This document shows positions 25,528-32,563 of a stretch of DNA of 32,563 nucleotides, one piece after another. The notes beneath the pieces were generated by a model. The model made no database searches and had not been told where the DNA came from. It saw only the letters and a list, made by a program, of their open reading frames with translations. Origin of the DNA: an uncultured Lachnospiraceae bacterium (GTDB lineage: Bacteria > Bacillota > Clostridia > Lachnospirales > Lachnospiraceae); the NCBI GenBank assembly GCA_948688495.1, contig CAPQSW010000039.1, positions 1 to 32,563 on the forward strand. Direction: 5' to 3'. The position numbers and the translations under genes are program-made. Each line of letters opens with the position of its first letter. The stretch's first letter is position 1.

Positions 25528-25816
25528 GTTTGGAGACAAGAAACATTCTAAGAGAGGAAAAATATCGCTGGCATTGGCGGTGCTTTCGCTGCTGGCAGGT
25601 GTCGGAATGGTTGTCATTTCTGTCCAAGAAGGTGGAGCTGCCAATGAATATATTGGAAGTGCCGGTATGTTTTCCCTGATAGTATCTATTGTATCCCTGC
25701 TGATGGGTCTTGTTAGCCTGGGAGAAGAAAGTTATAAGCTGTTTCCGGTTTTGGGAAGCATTTGTTCTGGTCTTGTTGTGGCAGGCTGGACGGCAATTTA
25801 TGTACTTGGATTTTAA
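25499..25816 (+). CDS. Three-helix membrane protein, DUF6142-like
   Basis: A 105-aa protein with a basic N-terminus (MRRRRKNAYKFGDKKHSKRG) and three hydrophobic segments (about 25-42, 55-75, 85-104). This layout matches what I know as DUF6142, a Lachnospiraceae family with no known function. GAGGAG at 25488-25493 is 5 bases before the ATG. It overlaps the 3' end of the vanZ-like gene by 29 bases, so it was probably translated together with it. The M29 peptidase gene follows after 28 bases. Confidence 0.75.
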   Translation: MRRRRKNAYKFGDKKHSKRGKISLALAVLSLLAGVGMVVISVQEGGAANEYIGSAGMFSLIVSIVSLLMGLVSLGEESYKLFPVLGSICSGLVVAGWTAIYVLGF

Positions 25817-25844
25817 ATCACATAGGGAAATGAGGTAGTAATAT

Positions 25845-27956
25845 ATGGGTTATCATGAATTTTGGCAGACGTACCGTGAGGAAGTTAAGGAACGTTTTTT
25901 GCTGATGCGCGAACGCCTTTTGCAGATTCAGGCGGAGGAGACGGTGGAGAGCCGCTTTCGGGAATATTTCCAGCATGTGGCGGTATTTCTTAGCGGGTTA
26001 TGCCGTCTGGAGGAAGAAATCTATAAGGGGAGCAGGGGAAATGCGGGTCTAGGAGAGGCATCCGCAGATTTTTTTTTAGGTAAGGGGTTACAGGAACTAC
26101 AGTCAGAGAACAGAGCGCTCTATGCGGAAGTCTTGCCAGAGAATTATGGTACAAGTTATGGGAATCCTGCCTACGCCGTACAGCAGTTGGGAGAGGGGTA
26201 TGGTAAGCTTCTTTGTATGCTCTATGCCGACTTGCGCTCCCTGATTCCGTATGTTTTTGAGGGGAGAAACTATGAACTTACAATCTTCGGCGAACTGTTC
26301 ATTGAAATCTATAACTGTTTTGAGCAGGAAAATTTTCCAAAAGAAAATGAAATCCAGCAGATAATTTACTGGTTTTATCATGATTACAGCGAGATTTTTA
26401 CGGAAATTTCCGTGCTTGCGCAAACCAGCCCTGAAATGGATTTTCATGTGCGAATAATTATGGACAGTGATTTATCGGATTTGCGTTATCTGTACCGGTA
26501 TGGCGCGTATATTTCAGCGAACGAGAGGAAGGTTGCGGAATTTTTGAACCGGATGTCCGAGGAAGATATTCAGGCAATGGCAGATACTTACACGGAAGGA
26601 TACCGGATTGGATTTGAGGTTACAGGGAAAGACCTGTCAAAGAAGAAATTTGTGGACCTGCGTTATCCGATTGGGTTTGAGCGGATGATGCGTGCTGCAG
26701 TTAACAACTTTAGAAACATGGGACTTATGCCCGTGGTGTCCCGAATTGCTGAGACTTCCTTTTCTGGAAGGGGCAATGGCACGCATTTTGTGTCGGGGAC
26801 TTCCCCGAACCGTCAGTATGAATATGACCATAAGTCAGATAAGGCGGTTTATTTTGACAAAGCATTTGTGGAACGCCGGCTCGAGGGCCTTCGGACAGCC
26901 TATGAGGGGCGCGGGGAGAAAGCGGCGCTTTATGCGGGGCCTGCAGTTGTGGAGACCTTTGGGGAGGATGGATTTTTGCCCCTGACATGTCCATTTTCGT
27001 ATCAATTGGATGACAGGCAGCAGAAGCTTGATGCATACGCAGCAGGACAGTCCATGGAGATTACGAATGAATATATCAAAGGAGAGGAACGGAGCTTTAC
27101 GATTATTGCCTATCCGATACCGGAAATCGGCGTTGATTTTGAGGAGATTTTTGCAAGGACTATAGAGGTGAATACGCTGGATTATAAACTCTACCAAAAG
27201 ATGCAGCAGAAAATCATTGATATCCTGGATGAAGGAGAATTTGTCCATGTTACCGGAAAGGGTAAAAATACCACTGATTTGACGGTCGCATTGCACAAGC
27301 TGGAACAGCCCCAAAAACAGACAAATTTCGAGAACTGTGTGGCAGATGTCAATATTCCGGTGGGCGAGGTGTTTACCTCTCCCTTGTTGAAGGGTACGAA
27401 TGGGCACCTGCATGTGACAGAAGTATACTTAAATGGCATGAAATACCGCGATCTGGAGTTGGATTTTGTGGAGGGAATGGTCAGCCGGTATTCCTGTAAG
27501 AACTTTGACGCGGAGGAAGAAAACCTGGCATTCCTAAAGGAAAATCTGTTAAAGCACCATGACACCCTTCCATTGGGGGAATTTGCGATTGGAACGAATA
27601 CCGCAGCTTATAAAATGGGCGTGGACTACCAGATTCAGGACAAACTGCCAATTTTGATTGCAGAAAAGACAGGCCCGCATTTCGCAGTTGGAGATACCTG
27701 CTATAGCTGGTCGGAAGATACGCCGGTATTCAACCCGGATGGAAAAGAGATCATTGCACGGGATAATGAGGTATCCATATGCAGGAAGGAGGACATCCGC
27801 AAGGCATATTATAACTGCCACACGGATATCACGATTCCCTATGATGAATTGGACACGATTACAGTCATCCGGGGAGACGGCAGCCGGACAGACATCATTA
27901 TGGATGGCAGGTTTGCCGTACCGGGGACGGAAATTTTGAATGAGCCGTTACAGTAA
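25845..27956 (+). CDS. M29-family (AmpS/AmpT-type) aminopeptidase, long form
   Basis: A 703-aa protein. The C-terminal part (about residues 330-703) carries M29 metalloaminopeptidase motifs: NIPVGEVFTSP (metal-binding Glu), FVEGMVSRY, LGEFAIGTNTAAY and EKTGPHFAVGDTCYS (metal-binding His). Classical M29 enzymes are about 410 aa, so the roughly 300-residue N-terminal region is an extension of unknown fold. The enzyme should remove N-terminal residues from peptides in the cytoplasm; I see no signal peptide. GAGGTAG lies just before the ATG. It ends 9 bases from the convergent GH18 gene. Confidence 0.85.
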   Translation: MGYHEFWQTYREEVKERFLLMRERLLQIQAEETVESRFREYFQHVAVFLSGLCRLEEEIYKGSRGNAGLGEASADFFLGKGLQELQSENRALYAEVLPENYGTSYGNPAYAVQQLGEGYGKLLCMLYADLRSLIPYVFEGRNYELTIFGELFIEIYNCFEQENFPKENEIQQIIYWFYHDYSEIFTEISVLAQTSPEMDFHVRIIMDSDLSDLRYLYRYGAYISANERKVAEFLNRMSEEDIQAMADTYTEGYRIGFEVTGKDLSKKKFVDLRYPIGFERMMRAAVNNFRNMGLMPVVSRIAETSFSGRGNGTHFVSGTSPNRQYEYDHKSDKAVYFDKAFVERRLEGLRTAYEGRGEKAALYAGPAVVETFGEDGFLPLTCPFSYQLDDRQQKLDAYAAGQSMEITNEYIKGEERSFTIIAYPIPEIGVDFEEIFARTIEVNTLDYKLYQKMQQKIIDILDEGEFVHVTGKGKNTTDLTVALHKLEQPQKQTNFENCVADVNIPVGEVFTSPLLKGTNGHLHVTEVYLNGMKYRDLELDFVEGMVSRYSCKNFDAEEENLAFLKENLLKHHDTLPLGEFAIGTNTAAYKMGVDYQIQDKLPILIAEKTGPHFAVGDTCYSWSEDTPVFNPDGKEIIARDNEVSICRKEDIRKAYYNCHTDITIPYDELDTITVIRGDGSRTDIIMDGRFAVPGTEILNEPLQ

Positions 27957-27971
27957 TTCCCGGCATTACTG
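27951..27971. terminator. Possible bidirectional hairpin between convergent genes
   Basis: Inverted repeat CAGTAAT / ATTACTG with loop TCCCGGC spans the stop codons of the M29 peptidase gene (+) and the GH18 gene (-). There is no T run on either side, so a terminator role is only suggested by position. Confidence 0.3.
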
Positions 27972-29096
27972 GACGGTAAACATATCATCGAGCAACAGCC
28001 AGTTTGCGCGGAAAAGCTGCATAATCTGCCAATAGCTCATGCCGCGGAGCTGGTATTCTTTTATGAGGTTGAATTTTGCCGTGAGGCTGCGCACGTCTTC
28101 AAACCATACCTCATGGGTTGCTCCATCCAGCACGTAATTGAAATAGGGGGACTGCGCCGTTTCATCAAAGCGGATGTCAGCCCCTCTTGTAATTGCAATC
28201 TGTACCGCTTCCACGTTACCAATCGTTGTCGCTTTGGATGAGCCCCGGACATAGGGCAGTGTCCAGTCATAGCCGTAATTGGGGATGCCAAGATGAATTT
28301 TTTCGGCCGGGATTTTTGTCAGGGCATATTCCACTACCTGCCGTACTTTGTTGATGGGGGCAACTGCCATTGCAGGACCATAGGTATACCCCCACTCATA
28401 GGTCATCAGCAACACGAAATCTGCGGCTTCCCCTAATAATCCATAGTCCTTTCCTTCGTAGAGCAGCCCGGTCTGGGTGTCCGAGGTTTTCGGCGCGAGC
28501 GCGACAGAGACCAGATAGCCCAGTGCATTGATGGCGGTGCGCACATCAAGCACAAAATCCGCAAAAGGAATCCTGTCTTTTGGCAGGATATACTCAAAAT
28601 CAATATCTACCCCTTCAAAACCACGGTCTGTTATCTGTGCAGTAATATTTTCAATCAGTCGTTGTTTGGCTGTCTCACTGTTTACTACCTCAGAAATCAG
28701 ATAATTGCTGAACTGCCCATCCGGGCCAAAGGGGGTGAGTGTCAGGATAGGCGCAACTCCATAATTCTTTGCCGTGGTAATCATAAAAGTGTCATCCAGC
28801 TGCGGAGGAATTAATTCCCCTTCTGTTGTAAAACCATAGGAAAAAATAAAAAGGTCCGAAAGGTTTGGCAGTGTCTGTTCCAATACCCACCGGCTGATAA
28901 AGGGGTAGGCGTAGCCTCCTACATAGGCAGGGGAGGAAGGAGTATCAGAAGCATTTTGTAATAGGAGTGCCTGCCCTATTGCCAGTGCAAAGGGATAGAC
29001 AAGCTGGTTATCGTAGATAATGGACTGTGCAGAGACATTCTGGGAGGCGGCAATGGAGTCTACAGTGTCCCCGGGTTGTACGACATATATTTTCAT
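27966..29096 (-). CDS. LysM-GH18 spore peptidoglycan hydrolase (YaaH/SleL type)
   Basis: A 376-aa protein with an N-terminal LysM module (MKIYVVQPGDTVDSIAASQNVS...LAIGQALLL) and a GH18 domain. The catalytic DxxDxDxE-type motif is visible as GFEGVDIDFEYI. Later landmarks are LLMTYEWGY, HLGIPNYGYDW and a C-terminal GMSYWQIMQLF. This architecture matches the cortex-lytic N-acetylglucosaminidases of Bacillus and Clostridium spores. It lacks a signal peptide, which is also true of YaaH-like spore proteins. The open frame extends to 29171, but similarity starts at ATG 29096, with AAAGGA about 12 bases upstream. It implies that the organism sporulates or descends from spore formers. Confidence 0.9.
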   Translation of the reverse strand: MKIYVVQPGDTVDSIAASQNVSAQSIIYDNQLVYPFALAIGQALLLQNASDTPSSPAYVGGYAYPFISRWVLEQTLPNLSDLFIFSYGFTTEGELIPPQLDDTFMITTAKNYGVAPILTLTPFGPDGQFSNYLISEVVNSETAKQRLIENITAQITDRGFEGVDIDFEYILPKDRIPFADFVLDVRTAINALGYLVSVALAPKTSDTQTGLLYEGKDYGLLGEAADFVLLMTYEWGYTYGPAMAVAPINKVRQVVEYALTKIPAEKIHLGIPNYGYDWTLPYVRGSSKATTIGNVEAVQIAITRGADIRFDETAQSPYFNYVLDGATHEVWFEDVRSLTAKFNLIKEYQLRGMSYWQIMQLFRANWLLLDDMFTVQ

Positions 29097-29298
29097 GGGA
29101 GTATGGAATCCTTTTTTATTATGATATGAGACGCACGGGAAAGCGTTACCATTGCATGAACCGCTCAGCATGCCCCCTTAGACAAGCCAAAGACCGCCTG
29201 CTGAATTGTTGCAAAAATGTTGTCAAGAATAGTAGATTTTTCTTGTGAAACATGTTAAAATTAATCTAATTGTGAAAATGTCAGGAAAGGGGATTTCT

Positions 29299-31383
29299 AT
29301 GAAAAGCATTAAGACGAAAATTGTAATGGTAGTTCTAATGTGTTCTTTGATCTCTACGGTAATTTGCGGCAGTATCAGTATCGTTGAGAGTTCCAGAGCT
29401 GCAAAGGAAAGCTCAAGGGAGCAGATGAAAATGATCTGCGAGAATCAGAGCCAGAAGCTCAATAGTATGATGACGCAGGTTGCCCAGTCAGTAGATACTT
29501 TGAACGACCTCGCCCTTGCGGAGCTTGAGGATTTTGGCAAGTTCAAATCCGATGCGGAATATGTGGATACATATACAGCGAAGATTGCTCCCATGTTGAA
29601 GCAGACAGCTGTACATACGCGGGGGGCCATGAGTGTCTATATCCGTTACAATCCTGAATTTACGGAGCCTACCAGCGGCGTCTTTTACACCAGGGATTCG
29701 GCAGACAGCGAATTTCAGGAAATAGAGCCGACAGATTTCACGATGTATGAGCCGGACGATTTGGAGCATGTGGGATGGTATTATATTCCAGTCAGGAATC
29801 AGAAGCCTACATGGATGGCACCTTACCTGAATTCCAATATCAACGTGTATATGGTTTCCTATGTTGTTCCGATTTTTCTGGATGGGGAATCTGTGGGAAT
29901 TATCGGTATGGATATAGAGTTTAGTGCGTTTACGGATGTTCTCAATGAATCTGGTATTTTTAGCAGCGGCTATGCTTTTCTGGCAGATGAACAGGGAAAT
30001 ATCATGCACCACAGGGAGCTTGAGACAGGAACGAGCATGCTCGATGCGGGGCTTGATACCGTAGCGGCAGCGCTGTCACAGCCAGACCAGGAAACGGTGA
30101 TCCGTCAGTATACTTTTAACGGGGGCAAGAAAAGTATGTGTTACGTGTCTTTGGTAAATGGAATGAAGTTTATCCTGACGGCACCAACCTCAGAATTTAT
30201 GGCACAGGCCAAGAATATGCAGAGGTTAATTCTTATAGGGGCATTGGCAGCAATGGTGACAGCCGCATTAGCAGGATTTTTCATTAGTATTTCTCTGACG
30301 AAACCTATCCGTCAGATTAACACGATTGTAGGAGAGACTGCGAAGTTTAACTTTACCCATTATACATCGAGTGAGAAACTTTATAAGAAAAAGGACGAGA
30401 CCGCAAGCATGGCGCATTCGCTTCATGATATGCGGGACAGCCTGCGGGGCATGGTGGAGAACATCAAGCAGGCATATATGGACATGGCGGACAGTATGGA
30501 ACAGCTTTCTGAGACAACGGAGAAGGTAAACACCATGAGCGCGGATAATTCAGCAACCACCCAGGAGCTGGCAGCGGCCATGCAGGAGACGGCAGATACG
30601 ATGGAAATGGTCAACAGCACGATTGCGGATATTCGTGACAGGGCAGAGACCATCCGCGGCCGTTCCGATTCGGGCAAGAATAATTCCGTAGAAATCCGCG
30701 GCAGGGCAGAGAAGCTAAAAGGCAGCACGAAAAGTGCCAGCCAGCGTACACAGGAGATGTATGCAAGTGTACAGGAGAAGACGAGGGAGGCTATGGAGCA
30801 GGCGAAGGCCGTATCCCGTATCAATGAGTTGACCCAGTCAATTCTGGACATTTCTTCCCAGACCAACTTGCTGGCATTAAATGCCTCCATTGAAGCGGCA
30901 AGGGCAGGGGAAGCAGGGAGAGGTTTTGCTGTAGTTGCCGGGGAGATCGGAGCATTGGCAGACCAGACTTCAGACGCAGTGGGAGACATCAACGGAATTA
31001 TCGCAGAGGTTAACCAGGCAGTAAGTAATATGACAGCCTGTCTGGATGAGAGTATGAGCTTCCTGGAAAAAACGGTTCTGAAAGATTATGGAGATTTTAT
31101 GGAGGTTGCAGAACAGTATAGCATTGATGCAGCCGGAGTGGAAGATAACATGGATGACATTAACAACCAGATTGAGACACTCTTGACAGCTATTGTGAAT
31201 ATTGCAGATGCAGTGGAACGTGTAAGCCAGACGACGATAGAGGCTGCAGACGGTATCACGGAGATTGCAGGGAAGACGCAGGAGATGTCCGGCGTTGTCG
31301 GAACGAACAGTGATCTTATTGATCACAATCAGAGTAACATAGACAAATTAAAAGAGATAGTGGCAACGTTTCGGATGCAGTAA
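29299..31383 (+). CDS. Methyl-accepting chemotaxis protein (dCache-type sensor)
   Basis: A 694-aa receptor. TM1 is at about 9-31, followed by an extracellular region of about 275 residues with dCache-like traits (IYIRYNPEFTEPTSG, then GIIGMDIEFSAF). TM2 is at about 309-333, then a HAMP region (SLTKPIRQINTIVGET) and a long coiled-coil signalling domain with the conserved hairpin tip DISSQTNLLALNASIEAARAGEAGRGFAVVAGEIGALA. It should relay a ligand signal to CheA/CheW; the ligand is unknown. AAAGGGG lies about 7 bases before ATG 29299, which I prefer to the upstream ATG 29245. No other chemotaxis gene is nearby. Confidence 0.93.
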   Translation: MKSIKTKIVMVVLMCSLISTVICGSISIVESSRAAKESSREQMKMICENQSQKLNSMMTQVAQSVDTLNDLALAELEDFGKFKSDAEYVDTYTAKIAPMLKQTAVHTRGAMSVYIRYNPEFTEPTSGVFYTRDSADSEFQEIEPTDFTMYEPDDLEHVGWYYIPVRNQKPTWMAPYLNSNINVYMVSYVVPIFLDGESVGIIGMDIEFSAFTDVLNESGIFSSGYAFLADEQGNIMHHRELETGTSMLDAGLDTVAAALSQPDQETVIRQYTFNGGKKSMCYVSLVNGMKFILTAPTSEFMAQAKNMQRLILIGALAAMVTAALAGFFISISLTKPIRQINTIVGETAKFNFTHYTSSEKLYKKKDETASMAHSLHDMRDSLRGMVENIKQAYMDMADSMEQLSETTEKVNTMSADNSATTQELAAAMQETADTMEMVNSTIADIRDRAETIRGRSDSGKNNSVEIRGRAEKLKGSTKSASQRTQEMYASVQEKTREAMEQAKAVSRINELTQSILDISSQTNLLALNASIEAARAGEAGRGFAVVAGEIGALADQTSDAVGDINGIIAEVNQAVSNMTACLDESMSFLEKTVLKDYGDFMEVAEQYSIDAAGVEDNMDDINNQIETLLTAIVNIADAVERVSQTTIEAADGITEIAGKTQEMSGVVGTNSDLIDHNQSNIDKLKEIVATFRMQ

Positions 31384-31429
31384 GATGCCGATAGGCAGAA
31401 TGAAACTGGTGTCCATATTAGCGCAAAGA

Positions 31430-31459
31430 AAAACCCACGGATGACGGTCCGTGGGTTTT
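31430..31459. terminator. Bidirectional rho-independent terminator
   Basis: Perfect 11-bp stem AAAACCCACGG / CCGTGGGTTTT (31430-31440 and 31449-31459) with loop ATGACGGT between the convergent chemoreceptor and pta genes. The stem ends in T runs when read on either strand, so it should serve both. Confidence 0.85.
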
Positions 31460-31472
31460 CGTTATCAAAATA

Positions 31473-32483
31473 TTAGTCAATGTCCTCATCCACCAGGGCG
31501 GCGGTGATAATTGCCATAGAATAGACCTCGTCTGCGTTACATCCCCTGGACAAGTCGTTGATCGGGGAATTAAGACCTAACAGGATAGGGCCATAAGCGT
31601 CGAAGTTACCCATGCGCTGTGCAATCTTGTAACCGATATTTCCAGCGTTGATGTCTGGAAATACAAATACATTGGCATGTCCGGCAACCGGGTCATCGGG
31701 ACATTTCGTGCGTGCGACACGCGGGGAAACGGCTGCGTCAAACTGCATTTCACCGGAAATAGGAAGATCCGGGTTCAGCGCTTTTGCTTTGGCAGCGGCG
31801 TTGCGCATTTTGTCAACGTCTTCACCGGCACCGGAGCCAAGGGTGGAATAACTTAAGAAAGCAACCTTGGGGTCAATGCCGAAAATCTGTCCGCATCTGG
31901 CTGTTTCGATCGCAATCTCGGCGAGCTCGTCCTCGGTGGGCTTGATGTTGATGGCACAGTCTCCCATGGCAAGCACTTCATTCTCACCGGTAGCGGAAGG
32001 ACGTACCAGAATGAAGCAGGAAGAGACGATGTTGTGTCCCGGTTTGGCCTTGATTAATTGCAGAGCCGGGCGGATGGTGTCTGCCGTGGTATAAGTAGCG
32101 CCGCCCAGAAGGGAATCAGCGAGTCCCATTTTTACCAGCATCGTTCCAAAATAATTGCCCTGTAGTAAAATCTCCCTGGCACGTTCCGGCTGCAGATTCT
32201 TACTCTTGCGCAGCTCGCAGAGCAAGTCAACCATCTCGTCCATTCGTTCAAATTTTCGGGGGTCTATAATCTGTGCGCCGCGGATGTTGTATCCGTATTC
32301 TTCCGCCGCATCTTCCACTTCTTCCTGTGTGCCTACCAGAAGCGGGGTCAGGAAGTTGGAAGCGAGAAGCCGGGAGGCTGCCTCCAGAATTCGTGGGTCG
32401 CTGCCCTCAGTAAAGACAATTCTTTTGGGGTTTTGTTTCAGCTTTTTAATCATTGCGCCAAAACCATGCATGTTCCTGCTCAT
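31473..32483 (-). CDS. pta: Phosphate acetyltransferase
   Basis: A 336-aa cytosolic enzyme that interconverts acetyl-CoA and acetyl phosphate, feeding ATP production through acetate kinase in fermentation. Conserved features are KRIVFTEGSDPRILEAA at the start, GLADSLLGGATYTTADTIRPALQ, FLSYSTLGSGAGEDVDK and the C-terminal GPILLGLNSPINDLSRGCNADEVY. Length matches the short (about 330 aa) form without the N-terminal regulatory domain. AAGGAGG sits 8 bases before ATG 32483, so I prefer it to the upstream ATG 32513. The usual partner ackA is not downstream; a terminator and a convergent chemoreceptor gene follow instead. Confidence 0.95.
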   Translation of the reverse strand: MSRNMHGFGAMIKKLKQNPKRIVFTEGSDPRILEAASRLLASNFLTPLLVGTQEEVEDAAEEYGYNIRGAQIIDPRKFERMDEMVDLLCELRKSKNLQPERAREILLQGNYFGTMLVKMGLADSLLGGATYTTADTIRPALQLIKAKPGHNIVSSCFILVRPSATGENEVLAMGDCAINIKPTEDELAEIAIETARCGQIFGIDPKVAFLSYSTLGSGAGEDVDKMRNAAAKAKALNPDLPISGEMQFDAAVSPRVARTKCPDDPVAGHANVFVFPDINAGNIGYKIAQRMGNFDAYGPILLGLNSPINDLSRGCNADEVYSMAIITAALVDEDID

Positions 32484-32563
32484 ATCAAAATCCTCCTTAA
32501 ATATATATTTCAATTATCAGCTTATAAATATCTTTTGATAATTCCCTAAATATAATGTATCAC

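Overview
The window looks like a chromosomal segment from a Gram-positive, spore-forming gut anaerobe, most likely Lachnospiraceae (Clostridia). Supporting signs are strong AGGAGG-type ribosome binding sites, a spore-type LysM-GH18 hydrolase, small proteins resembling DUF6142 and DUF6485, and a short membrane protein directly after pyrE. The genus cannot be fixed from the sequence alone.

Layout. Bases 1-932 are debris: the end of a mobile-element-type RecA-like ATPase (stops at 206) and a metallo-beta-lactamase-fold gene that lost its N-terminal half. Bases 933-19957 hold a nonribosomal peptide synthetase (NRPS) locus, all on the + strand. Its genes are NRPS1 (A-T-C-A-T-C-A-T-R, 2995 aa), a MATE transporter fused to a C-terminal RsbW-like ATPase domain, an Sfp-type phosphopantetheinyl transferase, a free RsbW-like kinase, an RsbV-like STAS protein, NRPS2 (C-A-T-R, 1430 aa), and a seven-helix membrane protein with a SpoIIE/RsbU-type PP2C phosphatase domain. 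A small Cys-rich protein and a VOC-fold protein follow, then a hairpin terminator at 20000-20020. The rest looks like ordinary chromosome: a secreted type I pullulanase (-), a small lipoprotein, pyrE, a small membrane protein, a frameshifted vanZ-like gene, a DUF6142-like protein, an M29 aminopeptidase, a LysM-GH18 hydrolase (-), a chemoreceptor, and pta (-).

How the genes may work together. The two synthetases each end in an NAD(P)H-dependent thioester reductase, so both should release aldehydes or alcohols rather than acids. The first adenylation domain of NRPS1 lacks the Asp that binds the alpha-amino group, so NRPS1 probably starts with a carboxylic acid that is not an alpha-amino acid and would give an acyl-dipeptide aldehyde or derivative. 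The PPTase makes the locus self-sufficient for carrier activation. The most striking point is a full partner-switching circuit (kinase, second kinase fused to the exporter, phosphorylatable STAS protein, membrane phosphatase) interleaved with the biosynthetic genes and with no sigma factor in view. This suggests that export state and an external or membrane signal are read into production control. That reading is inference.
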